From positions 4,059,602 to 4,123,601 of the forward strand of contig SSBO01000012.1 in the NCBI GenBank assembly GCA_005281725.1: 64,000 nt of DNA. The letters are read 5' to 3'. Source of the DNA: Wuchereria bancrofti (lineage: Eukaryota > Nematoda > Chromadorea > Rhabditida > Onchocercidae). Both the position numbers and the translations under genes were made by a program. The notes under the pieces are model-generated. The model was not told the DNA's origin and did not search any database. It saw only the letters and a program-made list of their open reading frames with translations. Each line of letters starts with the position of its first letter. Position 1 is the stretch's first letter. Of the stretch, positions 12,442-24,668 are shown one piece after another.

Positions 12442-14900
12442 ATGGTTGATCGCTTAGGTTTGTCCTTATAGATTCTAATTCAAGTTTTAATCCAAATCCA
12501 GTCCAAATTACTATCGCTTCATATTTTTTTTCGATTATTTCTCACAACAAATCTGCTACGAATGGAAGCGAAAAACAAAAGAGCAACACCATTAGTTTGA
12601 GAGGAAAATAATTTCTGTTCTGACTTTATCTGATTAAGATAAAAGTACATTGTTCGAATATCGGTAATACTTTGAACGAAAGCAATTGTCAGCTTTATTG
12701 GTAAAACACCAGCTTTGACCGTGGCTATTAAAGCTCTTAAATAAGCCAAGGCTGCTTATTTAGTATGATTTGGATTATACTTAAAATAAAGCTTAAGTTT
12801 ACTAGTGCTAAAGCAAGCAAATACCATTTGGTCTTTATCACGACTTTTTAATTAAAATCCCTTAAAGTTTATTCACTTGTTTATTCCAAATATAAAAATA
12901 GTAACTTATTTTTCAGTAAATAGTGAAGTAAATACTCGCCGCATTTTAAATGTTGAGGCTTGTTTCGGAAGTACTGGTCAACAGTTGGCAGCATATGGAC
13001 GCGTTTTGGTCGGTGAAGGAGTACTGGTGAAAATGTGTAGGTAAGTGTAGTCATTGAGAAGTTCAATGGATTTTATTCGCAGATGAAGATTGCCAATTAT
13101 AATTATTTTTAGGAAGAAACCTAAGCCGCGCCAGTTTTTCCTTTTCAACGATATTTTGGTGTATGGCAATATTTTAATCTCAAAAAAACGTTACAACAAA
13201 CAGCATGTAATTCCACTGGAAGAGGTGCAGCTACAAGATCTTGAAGATGAGGGAGGTGATGTCTTTTTTTTTTTGCTTTTCCGTTTGATTAAATGCTTGA
13301 TCCAGGCGCTGGATTGAAAAACAATTTTTTATTAATGAAGATACATCTACAAATTCCAGCTATAAGGAACGATGACCAAATATATCTTTCAGAGATTCGA
13401 ATATTATTTAGAAGTTAATATATGGTTTCCACTTGTTGTTTATGTAATTTGCATTAAGACATGAAGAATGGTTGGCTCATTAAAACAAGATTGAAGTCGT
13501 TCGCTGTTTTCGCAGCAACAAGTACAGAGAAGAAGGAATGGATTTTACACATCGAACGTTGCGTACATGATATTCTTACCCGAGGTAGCATATTCTTTGA
13601 GATCTGTAACTTCATTTATACACTCAATTAATTTATACGTTAAATCCTTTTATACACTATTAATTTGAACTCAATTAACTTGAAAAGTTGAATTTCGTGC
13701 AATAAACGTTGGACAGTTTGTATAGCGTCTTTATTTTTTCCTTATGGACATTCAAACATGTTATCAAGAACAATTGCTGCATCAAGCCTCAAATTGTTCC
13801 AGGTGGAAAAAAACCTGCAACTGAGCATGCTGCAGTTTGGGTGCCTGATGGTGAAGCAACTAGATGCATGGCTTGTCAAAGGACACAGTTCACCGTGATA
13901 CAGCGCAGGGTGTGTTCTCAGTAATTCAGTTTTATTGAGTAGCGTTTTTTTTTTCGCTATTGTTGTTTTCTAAAATTCTTTGTTTCTGAAGAAGAAAAAA
14001 TGATGTCATTTATCAAAACATTTACGGTACAATAAGGTTAGTCCTTCTGTGAACCAACAGAAAATAGCATACCACTTGATTTGACCTTTTAGCTTGTTCT
14101 CATTCTTGTGTAACCTCAAGGCCTTCAAACACCAGTTCTTTGGTAGTTTACTATGGTGGGAAAGGTTTTTCATCCTTTATGCTTTGAAATTTCTATTTGT
14201 ACATTTTCATTGTTATTTGTAACTTATGCTTAATCAAATAGTAATATAGTACGAGATTGTTTCTAGCAGTCGATGGCTGAAGAATAAAGTCTTCCAAGAC
14301 TTTAAGGTAGATCGACGACTTGAGGATGGGATAGGATAAAGAAAGGGTTTTTAATAAATTTACATCTTTTTTGTAACTTTTCAGCATCATTGTCGCGCTT
14401 GTGGTAATGTCGTATGTGGCACATGCTCTTCACACAGTTATCGTATTCCTGTGAGTAAAAGGCCTGTTCGCGTTTGTGACAGTGTTAGTTTTTTTCCACA
14501 TAATGCAAATTTTTTGTGTCAAAAGCTTTTTGTCTTATTTGTTCAATTAAGTGTTTTGCGAAATTTGTTTCGAAGGATTCTGGGCACTCAAATGCAGTTT
14601 CTTCTGGACCAGGCATATTAAACGATGGGTCAAGTGATTCTGATGATGAGGATAAAAGTGTTACTTACGACCTACAGGTTCTATACAATAATAAAAACTT
14701 ATACTTTGCTTTAGGGTACCAGAATTTTAGTGGTTCTTGTTCTTTTTGATTTTAGGTGCAACGTTTCGAAAATTGGGGGTTTTTTTTTTGATCTGTCATA
14801 ATTTCAAATCTTCACTTAAACTTAATCTTTTCAGCCCACATTCTACAGCAGAATTGGATGTGGTGAAGAGAAAAAAAAATGCTCATCCTTTGTGGAGTAG
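12442..14900 (+). CDS. plekhf: Phafin (PLEKHF) PH-FYVE protein, complete, 8 exons
   Basis: Endosomal phosphoinositide-binding protein orthologous to human PLEKHF1/2, which acts in endosome fusion, macropinocytosis and autophagy. Exons: 12442-12457, 12917-13040, 13113-13255, 13459-13584, 13803-13909, 14385-14483, 14552-14677, 14835-14900; phases agree and give 268 residues (human PLEKHF2 249). It starts MVDRL and continues NSEVNTRR as in human. PH domain about 30-135 (KPKPRQFFLFNDILVYGN, GWLIKTRLKSFAVFAAT). FYVE domain about 148-206 with the diagnostic WVPD, RRHHCRACG and RVC signatures and paired zinc cysteines, all intact. The C-terminus has a short acidic-Ser stretch (SSDSDDEDKS) in place of the poly-Asp tail of vertebrates, then a Cys/Lys-rich last exon. 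Several acceptors are weak (ATTAAG at exons 4 and 7). The last exon is the least certain. Confidence 0.95.
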
Positions 14901-17900
14901 CCATTCCTAAAATCCGAGACTGTAATCATTTGTAATATGAATATATACAGTAATTGGAAAGCATTATCAATAATTGCATATAATTTGCATATTATGTTTT
15001 CTAATGATGGTGCCTTAGTCGTAATGAAATATTTTTGATGAATTTCGAAAGTGTTCAATTTTGTTCATGAAATTGTTGTTAGTTTACTTCTGCTTGTGAT
15101 TGCTTAGTTGTATATTTGCGCAGTTCGCAACATTACCTACAGCAGCACTGTTTTTATTATATTTTAGTGATCGTCTGCTGTAACTTGACTATCATTGTGG
15201 GCAAATTAATAAGGCGCTTCCATTGTCACAGCTGTATTAGAGATATCGGAATAAACTGACAAAACTTATATTTTATATCATTTTTATCGAATTTTTTATC
15301 CAAAAGTTTCTACTGCTTATTCGAAAATAAATGAATAGTGGGGATTTTGAAGCTGGTATTTCATTTAGGATAGAAGTTTCTTGTTTCTCTTTTATGAAGG
15401 AAAAGAAGTGTAAAACTTTTTCTTTCAGTTAAGAAGCAGCATAAACTATTTTCTTTCATGAAATTCATAAGCATTTGAATTTCGTTAACTTGCAATTTGG
15501 TTATCAAGGTGAGGTAATATTTAAATTTCTATAATTTTGTTTTTAGTGGGATTTTAAGCCTTTTTATATTGTGTATCTGAGGGCGTCTTCCCCTCCTTTT
15601 TTTCCATTCTCCATCCATCTTTTTCCAGTAGTGTTCTAAATCATTCCCATTATCTTTGAGTAACCAAGACATAAGTTCTTTTCCATCCTTCAAATTTTAC
15701 TAATTTTTTACTACAGCTGCTTTAACACTTGTGTTATAATTTTTGTGGGCTGAACACCTAAGCGGCGAGGCAAAAAGTTGGGTCCTCTCCCATGCTCCGA
15801 GGATTTGTGGTAACTGGGTAGGCACTAGTAATTTAAATTAGATGAAAATGGTTCTCAGCTGTTGCGATGCTTTCGTATTTGTAATTCTGTTAAGGTCACT
15901 TGTATTAGCGGTGCTAATCATTTTCCCTGAAAGTAGATCGAAGTGTTTGGTGGCTTCGGAGTAAATTTATAATTGCAATAACATAACTATCAAATCTAGA
16001 ATGGACATATATTACAGCATAATATGTGCTAGACCTGCGATTTGCAAAATTTTGCTAACAGCTTAGCATCTGGAAGATAGTGTCGGATAAGTGATTTTTC
16101 ACTTAACATATAAAGTTGAAACAGTTTCATATTTGTCTAAGGAATATTCAAATAAGACAATCTCTAGTCTAAAAATTTCTACCATATGGATTTAATGCAA
16201 AATTATTCCGACATACTACAAATTTCGGTTTTTCCAACATTTGCTATTCATAATTTTTTTCAAATACAGCATTATTCAACATATTTCCCATCCTAACATA
16301 ATGACATAGAGTTCACATTAAGCTCAGTCTTACATATAAGTGAATGCGCGCCCTGTTGGAATGCAATGAAATCAGACGCATAAGTACTATTCTTATTTTA
16401 AACTTTGTCTGGCTGTAATTTTTTTTCTTTTGAGATCTCTATCATGTGCAAGTCACATTTCATATATTTTAGTTAATGTGAAGGGAAACAAATTCCTACT
16501 TTTGCTGGAGTAAAAGCTTGACGATAGTGTTGCAAATGAAACTCCAATATGATGTGCTTAGTTTCTTTTCCGGATGATTTATAGGTGACACGCTTTTTTG
16601 GTTTACTTACTGGAGACACTTGTAATTTGACGTTCATGACCAAGGGTTATTTTTGACCGTTCACTCCTGTCATAAGTTTAGTATTGAAAGTTCGTCCAAC
16701 TATTCGAATCTGAGAGATCTGAAACGATTCAATATGCAAGTGAGATTTGGAGGTCGAAATTGCAGTTGTATGTGTGGAATACTAATCATACAAGAAATGG
16801 CCTAAGAAATTGTGATTCTATCAGAATTTCATTTCATATACTCATCATGCAGTGATTCATTGTTTAAATATTCGAAGTTTACTATGATAGCTAAATCTAT
16901 CTCAAGGTCTAGCTACTCTGACATTCGAGGGTCGTGCCTGTGCAATGGTGCAAATGCGTGGGTACTAAGCGCACAGGCATAGACCGAATTATTTCAAATT
17001 GACTAGTTCGGAGAAACTTTTAGAAATGTTTGCTAAACTCTCTGGTTGGATAAAAGAAAAGTATAGAGAAACTGAACTTAGTCATGCAGTTGCCACTCTC
17101 TCCGTTTCTGCTACCACACAACATATTTCACTCACTTCTAACTGAGCCACTGAAATGTCAGCTTCACCTGCCGACCAACTCATTCACCTTTAGCTTACAA
17201 TCCCGCTTATCTAAAATAACACTTCATTCTCGAATATATGTTTGATCTTTGTCCTCCAACTTCTAAAGTAGATTAGTTAGAGCAATTCGAACAAAACAAA
17301 TGAAAGTGTCTCGTGGTTTGTCTCCATAAATGGGTTTGTTAAACCTTTCATTTCCTAGTCATCCTTTCCATAAATCTCCGAAAGTGTGATACTGAATTGT
17401 GTCTAAGAGAAGTTAAAGTGGAAAAAATATAAAATTAAAAATGTTAGATAACGCTGTAACTTTCAAGCTTTCCTCAAAATATGTCTTATTCAAATTATTT
17501 TGAATACGATTTGCCAATATTCCAATTGACCCAGGTAGTGAAAATTCTGACTCCTTTAATTAAAGTCTATTGAATTACATAATTTTTGGAACAAAATAAT
17601 AATAATGATATTAGTGTTCGAATAACCTAGTAAACCGGGACTTGGATTTTATTGTAATATCGTCAAGAATTAGTAAGGTATGTAAAGAATTTTAAATGGT
17701 TTTTTAAATTATTTTAACCCACTTAAAAATATGAGCCTTCATTGCGGTGATAAAGTTCGATAAATCCAGATATAATGCCACCTATTTTTTTTATTGTGAT
17801 GCTTATTATAATTATGGAAAAGGGAAATGAATTAAAAGCAATATACGACTGCGCTATTTCCTCTTTTGTCATCTGATTCTTCAGTAATAAATTATCAGAC

Positions 17901-19212
17901 TAAAGTATTTTAGACTTGATGATGTGGCGAGTGGATAGAAACGCATTAGAACGCAGGATAGAAACCTATTCCAGTTGTCGATTGTCATATTAGAAGCCAT
18001 TACTTACATAACATAAATCATTTTTAAACTTACGAAATTTGTTTTTTTGTGCTCTTCCTTTTCTATTTCCCAGAATGCCTCCAAATCACTAAGTCAAGCT
18101 TTTTTTCACATATAACTTAATCGTTCATTTCCACACCAGTTGATTGCAGTAGTTAAAAAATTGTTTGAAATTCAAAAGCAAGCATTAATGAAATAATGTA
18201 TAGATGAAAAGTCATTACGATCTCAGTGCTACAATTAATTTTTTTGGAGGAAGCATGTAAAAGAAGGACAGTACTGAGTAACATTATTTGAATGCCTTTG
18301 GAAACATTTTAGTTATTGTGATACAAGCAAAATTATTCCTAAGTTGATCTGCTTTTTTAAATTTGATTCAAAGCAGGTTTTTTTATCTATTTCGGATAAG
18401 GATGATAAATTGTAATCATAAATTTGCAAATTTTAATAGCACTAAGAGAAAAAATTTTCAGATAGCATTTTCCTTACCTTCTTCATCTTACTTCGTTCCC
18501 CATATCGTAGCGATCTCGACTCTCTCCAGCGGTAACCTTTATTGGCATTCATCTATATCAGGAATTTGCGATATTAAATCCTTATGCATAGCTTTTTTTT
18601 GAGTATCACTATCAACCTTATCAGTATCAATGTCAACCTTTATTTACTGCAAGCGAAACTAAAATAGGACTTTCGTAGAAGCAGTAAATTCAGTTAATGA
18701 ATGCAATTTCCAGCATTTCAATCTAATTTATTTTTTTAAGGGCACTGTTTTTAATCAGTTTAAAGTCTGAAAATATTTTACAATTGGGCATTTGCATTGA
18801 ACTACGCTTGCTTATTTGAAATCATAAAAGAAATGATGAAAATTTCCGTTATTCTTATAATGAAATGAACGCTAAATACTATATCATTTGCCAAATTTTT
18901 GTTTTTTTTTTTTTTTTTTTGGAAATTTTATTCTTAATGACAATAAAGCTGTATTCAAAACAAAATAATACGATTTTCTTTGATTGACTGTTATATTGTC
19001 ATAGTTTCTTTTGCCTATTCTGTTATATACTTTTACTTATCATCTAATAAGTACTTACTTATTGCTGAATGACCTAAATTATTCCATTGTAGTTTTTAGG
19101 TGCTAATCTAATATCCTGTTTTAAAAAACGCAAAGTTTGACAAACGTTTTGAAAATCTTAAAGTAGGTCTATGGAGATTATTTTTTATATTTCCAGTGGA
19201 GAATCAAAAAGA
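14901..19212. other. Intergenic region upstream of the small heat-shock protein gene
   Basis: About 4.3 kb of AT-rich DNA with no convincing coding exon on either strand. It holds the phafin 3' UTR, an imperfect 67-base hairpin at 16923-16989 (listed separately), a poly-T run at about 18900-18920, and the promoter of the downstream gene. A slightly GC-richer patch at 15570-15830 and a minus-strand segment ending in a good donor at about 18475-18540 were examined and not called. Confidence 0.55.
16923..16989 (+). repeat. Imperfect hairpin, about 17 bp stem with 27-base loop
   Basis: The arms are ATTC-GGTC-TGCCTGTGC on the left and GCACAGGCA-GACC-GAAT on the right, interrupted by GAG and G on the left and TA on the right. 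The nine-base core and four-base blocks are perfect complements. It is GC-rich in an AT-rich spacer. The size is compatible with a small-RNA precursor, but the loop is large and the duplex short for a typical microRNA. Structure is visible; function is not. Confidence 0.5.
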
Positions 19213-20858
19213 ATGTCATCCACATCAGCGTACAATCGAACATCATCTTACAATCGGACATATGAAAAGCGAATTATTGAACAAGGCCCAAAAATCACTA
19301 GTATAGGTTCACCACCACATGTATCCAATATGGGATCACCGCTGCACGTATCCACCTCAAGTTTCCAAGTACTGCTTTTTATTTCCAGTTTAATCTTAAA
19401 ATTTTGAATTTTGCGCTGTGGTTCTATAAAATTAATATTCACGTTTATTAAGCGAAATTTTCTTTAACTAAATTTGTAGTTTTCAACATAGTTCAATTTT
19501 TTTCACTAAAGTGTTCCAGTTTTGATTTTTCTTAAAGAGTAAACGTTATAGTTATTAAAAATTCTTATTAATTAATGAAAAAAGTCAATAAAGTCAGGTT
19601 TACAGTTGTCACCTACCACATTAACATCAACAAATACATCAGCTGCCGGAACAGGCCTTATAGCATCCCACCAGCAGAGCGACGATTCTTTTTACGTACA
19701 AATGGATTTATCACAATTCAGACCTGAAGATCTAAAAGTATGTTGCATTTTAGAAATATTTTAGAAGTCCCATAGAAATTTTTATGTCTGAATCCTTTGA
19801 TGGTTCCGGCTATTTCTGTTGACCCTGAATTTGTTATAGTCTTAGCCTATATTGTATTAAAATATGTTGTCTTAATTGAAAGATTTCCTTCGTATCCACT
19901 ACAACACATAACGTCCCCAGTCAAGTTTACCTCTTAGAATTTGGCGCTGGGTGTAAAGGTTATTGTGAATCCTATAGATTGGGTCTCTTTTATCGCCTTT
20001 TTACTTCTTTTTTTTATTTCTAAAACTGGGTTTGAAGCAAGTTATAGTTAAAGCTGTAGAAGTACACAAATCAAAATTTTCATATCAGCTTAAAAATATC
20101 CTTTAGAAAAATAATGAAATCAAAGGTAAAATTGTTATTAAATTCTATTTTGGTTTCCTTTACACACTTGGAAAAATCGCATCATTTTTCTTTCGATCAC
20201 TCTGATCAAAAACGGTCTCCAAAGAAAATCTTTTTTTGTGTCAGTGATCTTTCTGTTTTTGATACTCGATGGATCTGAAGCTACTTGACAACATTAGTAT
20301 TATTAGCTTTAAATTAAGACTAAGGCCGAGGTTAAAAAATTACAAAATATTGAATTTATGAAATTTAATATGTAATGAAGACGTAGTTGAATCAAAATTC
20401 AGGTATCGGTAGTAAATTCCTACATAATCATCGAAGCAAAGCACGCTGAACGAGAGGATGAATTTGGTCTTGTGGAACGGCTTCTAATTAGGTCCATTTT
20501 CTATCGAAAGGTTTTTTGAAAATCAAAAAAATATATACGCTGTGTAGTGGATTTTACATTATATGTGCATTTAGGAAATTTCCACTGCCTTCGAACGTGC
20601 CAGCAGATGCAGTTAGCAGCAATCTTACTGCAGATGGACATCTTAATGTTATTGCAAGTGTCCCACGCCAAAAGGTTTATTTTATTACGGAACTATAATG
20701 TAATAAGAAATCAGTTATAATGTATCAAAATCATATCCGTTGCAATCGTTTTGCAAGTTATATTAATAAATTGTTTGAAACATTAGGGTGATAATATCGC
20801 GAGGACAATTCCAATCAAAATGGTATCCAGCCTGATCAAAACAGAATCTAAACAATAG
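19213..20858 (+). CDS. Small heat-shock protein (alpha-crystallin family), complete, 5 exons
   Basis: ATP-independent holdase chaperone of the Hsp20/alpha-crystallin family. Exons 19213-19368, 19606-19737, 20403-20491, 20575-20674, 20787-20858 join in phase to 182 residues. The N-terminal 75 residues are Ser/Thr/Tyr-rich with a doubled YNRT motif. The alpha-crystallin domain spans about 75-160: SFYVQMDLSQFRPEDLK matches beta2-beta3, followed by VSVVNSYIIIEAKH, the loop with FPLPSNVPADAV, and DGHLNVIASVPR, which is the conserved G-x-L strand. The C-terminal IPI is the IXI motif that docks into the beta4/beta8 groove of a neighbour and controls oligomers. The start ATG lies 17 bases after a TTTCCAG acceptor at 19190-19196, compatible with trans-splicing. 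An AATAAA at 21043-21048 is a plausible poly(A) signal. It may be the muscle-type HSP-25 orthologue, but I cannot confirm that. Confidence 0.92.
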
Positions 20859-21042
20859 AATTCAACAACGAACGAGCAATCACCGATTCTGTGATAGGCC
20901 TTGTTTGATTTCGTAAAACAATGTTCAGAAGCTTATAGCATTTTACCTGCTTCTTTTTTTCCTCACTGCTTTTTTATATCTATAAAATAAGGTTGAATTT
21001 TCGTTACTAAAAGTTTATTAAAATTGTCCAAATTATATTGAA

Positions 21043-21048
21043 AATAAA
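21043..21048 (+). promoter_or_regulatory. Candidate poly(A) signal of the sHSP gene
   Basis: AATAAA about 185 bases after the sHSP stop codon, the first perfect copy downstream. Other variants nearby mean usage is not certain. Confidence 0.4.
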
Positions 21049-21910
21049 GAGAATTTTGCAAATACTAGCTTTATATGTTATCGACAGCAAAAAATCACTC
21101 TTCGATTTTTATCAGTTTTTAAATCGATGCAAGCTTGACTGTTACGATTGCATTAGACATCAATTACCGTGACAAGCTTAACTGATAAAACCACATCAAC
21201 TTATATGATAACTATTTCTTAATAATCGTTATAATCCGTTGCTTCCACAAAATGTTTATTATAAAATAAATATTCCTGTTTGTTTCAGCATCAAAAAAAA
21301 AAAAGCTCACCTTACAGATTCATTCAAAATGTTTACATGTTTGTGTATATTTTGGTTTTTAGATTAAAAAACAGTAGAAAGTATGATTTTTCCTTGCGTT
21401 TTAATGAAAATATTGCAGTATAAGAAACAGTTGCATCAAACTATAAAGGTGCTGATTATGTTACCAAATTTGTTAAAAAGGAACTTTGCGTTATAACGAA
21501 TTATTTAGTAAAAATGCTAAATCCAACGTACTATTTCAAATTGTTAAATTAACTTTCATAATACTTAACACTTTCTTTTTATCAAGTTGATAGTAGCAAT
21601 AACATGCTTGCTAAGAAAAATGGAAATGGAAACAAAAAAAAAGATAAAAAGATAAATTCTTGAAAGCTATGCGAACGGGAATTTCTTGAATCTCACACTG
21701 AGAATTTTTCATGTAATACTATAAGTTGAAAAAATTTTGATAATGCTATAGCTTTTCTTTTTAAATATGACAATGATCTTCATAAGCGTCAATTTGATAG
21801 TTAGTGAACATTTTGAGCTTCTTTGTCAATCGAAATTGAAGAGAGTTAGAAATATTTTGAGTTAAAAAATATTAAGTAAAAATTTATTATTTTTTTTTCT
21901 TTGAAATCAG

Positions 21911-23221
21911 TGATACTAAATCTAGATTATTGGCCGACATTGACGCTTTTATGCATATTGGGGATTTATATCACATGGATAAGTTAAATGTTAATGTGGA
22001 ATTTGAAGGATTAATTCAAAAACTAATTTATTCGCACCTTGTGATAAGCTCTTCTATTGAATTAATACCGCATTTATTTTTCATTAATTACCTTCCAGTA
22101 GTTTTTCTCTGAGTGTGTGGCAGTATCACAATAAGTCTCAATGCATTTTCAGTTCATTTTTGTTTACTCTTACGTTTTCAATTTGTGCATAGTAAAACTT
22201 GTTTGGAATTAAATGATCTTATTTTTTACATTTTTATTATAGCAAGTAATCTCCTGATAGATAATTTTATAAATTTTTCGATCGTAGTTATTTCAATTAA
22301 TTCGTGCATGTGTCCCTTTTTCCGCTTGATCAAGTGCTAGAAAAGAAATTAGTCCTACAATCAAATATTTAATTCTTTCTTTCAATTTTTTTTCAAGGTT
22401 ATTTGCTGCAAATTTGAAATTTTTTAGGAAAAAATAATGTTTAGTATAGATCATTCACTTAACTTCAAACTGTAATAGTAAATTAAATGTAATGCCGTCA
22501 AAATTATCAATAACTAATTATAAGTAAAAGTTTGTTTTTTCATCAGTACAGACATGTTGTTGTAAATACAGCCATTCTGCCTTGGATTTTTTATTAGATA
22601 AACCAAAGTTTTTATTTAGCTAATCCAGTTACATAAATTTCAGAAATAAACAGACTGATTTCATGATTTCGTAGTGCGCTTCTCTGTCTAATATTTATTT
22701 CGCACTTTTTTTCTTCCTCTTATATTCAAGCAGAATAAATCAATAACCTATAATTAATTTCTTATCGTTCCGGGTAAATGATAAGATTCTAGAAGTTTGA
22801 AATTCTGCCACAGATATTCTTTTTTGAAGGCAGAAAGCAATTATGCACCATTATAGCGATTGCGCTGGTGTCACTACACTCGTTTACATTAACTAACTGT
22901 ACAGAACTTCAAAAAAAAAATACTTTAAATATTGAAAACAACTCTCTAGAAGTCTGAAAATATTTTAAGTCACATTTTTGGTAATTCGAATAATTCTAGA
23001 ATGATTTATTATAATTTTTGAACTACTCTTATTATTTTGCATTCCAGCAAACAAATCAGCATAGATACAATAACAGTAAACCGTTGATAGGTCTAATTAT
23101 CAATGATAACTTGAATTCATACGATCAGGATGGTACTTTGATTCCATCATCTGAATATGATTTAAAAGATCAAAAAACCAATGGACAAGAGGATTTTTTT
23201 TTCCCAGCATTTGTTGTTTGA
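21911..23221 (+). CDS. Unknown gene, two putative 3' exons
   Basis: Two segments look coding. The first, 21911-22040, follows an AAATCAG acceptor and ends at a GTGATAAG donor; it is open in one frame (LLADIDAFMHIGDLYHMDKL) and has balanced, protein-like composition. The second, 23048-23221, follows ATTCCAG, is open for 57 codons (IINDNLNSYDQDGTLIPSS) and ends at TGA. The first ends in phase 0 and the second begins in phase 0, so they can join. The first needs an upstream exon ending in phase 2, which I could not find between 20.9 and 21.9 kb. No family was recognised. The segments may belong to different genes or be chance frames. Confidence 0.35.
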
Positions 23222-24668
23222 ATATGACACCTAGCAAAGCAGGGATGAATTGTATCCTTCAACAACACGGGGAGCGGAAACGTAGAGAAAGCAGTGGGCA
23301 ATTGAAAAGTGAAGTGAAAGATAGAAATTTCAACAAATAACATGAAAACTTCCAAATCTTTTTTCTTCAACTCTCTGAAAGTACTTTATATGTGAATTAT
23401 ATACATACATTTCTCATTCAAATATGTGGCCAGTATTTGAAATAAACATGCGTTTGTGAAAAAAATTCTTGTATCTCAAAAATATACAGACGAAATATGC
23501 AAACGTAGTAAGCAAACATATAGTTAGCAGTTACAAATTTTGCAAATCGCAATATCATAACATTATATTGTTAATACAGCATTGTAAAAAGCCTTAACAA
23601 AATTATGGTGATATCACCAGATTTAAAACAAAACAATTATAGTTGCAAACTAATCATTCTTGAGATGTACATAGGGAAATTTACGTCTGAAAATAAACAG
23701 CTCTTTTGCTCATTTAACTAATTTAATGTCTTGAAATAAGGAAGAATATTTCTTTTCACTATCTCCAAACATTTATAAGATTTATAAAACATTCCATAAA
23801 ATAACAAATCGATGGCATTTAGCATTTTGAGAGGTAAAATTTCATTTCTATATCAACAAAACAACAGCCTGTATTTCAAAAAACTCTCTAGGTGATACTG
23901 TTTTGGGAAAAAACCAAATGTTGTCGATATTCAGCATTTTAGAGTAAATTTATAAAAATGGAAGACTCGTCAGATTTCAGGTACACCACAATATTTTAGC
24001 GATTATCTCCCATCTATGTTATAAAATCATCAGATATAAGTACCATGCTTATGAAATTGATCTCCATTTTCTTTTTTTTTATCATGACAAAGCATTTCGG
24101 ATGGCATCGTTATCTGTTCAATTATTCGACCGCAGCTTTTTCTGTCCGCAGAATGCGAACGTTCCAAATGATTGTTCCTTCGCATTACAATATAAAATAT
24201 TGGAATCTGGAAATTCTTATTACTAAACTTGAAATTGAGTTTATCGTGATGGATGTTTTTTTTAGTCTCTTTAACAAATTCGAAAAGTATCTGATCAACA
24301 TCCCTATTAACTGATTATTAACACGACAATTAGCTCTCGTATATGTTGACGAATTTTTGCAATTTACAACACTACAGGTTGAATGAGTGTGACTTTTGCG
24401 TAACTCCAAACTACCGTTTTGACGATTAATAAGTAATTGATACAACTATTGATATTCCAAATGCTTTATACCTCCTTCATCAAAAAAACTTTCGATGAAA
24501 CTTTGACTATATTATGACTTTAAGATCATTAGTTTTTCCCACTATATTTGATGAATCCACGTCAAAATTTATGACTTAGTCTTTGGTTTTAGAAAGTCTG
24601 TCTGGTACTTGCTCACATTACATCTAATCCTTGCTTTAGAACTTTTCAATAATTCGACCAAGCTTTAC
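23222..24668. other. Spacer between unknown + gene and class C receptor 3' end
   Basis: AT-rich. It should contain the last exon of the minus-strand receptor gene: a frame at about 24372-24452 after a TCAATAG acceptor keeps phase with exon 24669-24849 but gives an unusually hydrophobic tail, so it is not called. No other coding exon seen. Confidence 0.4.
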
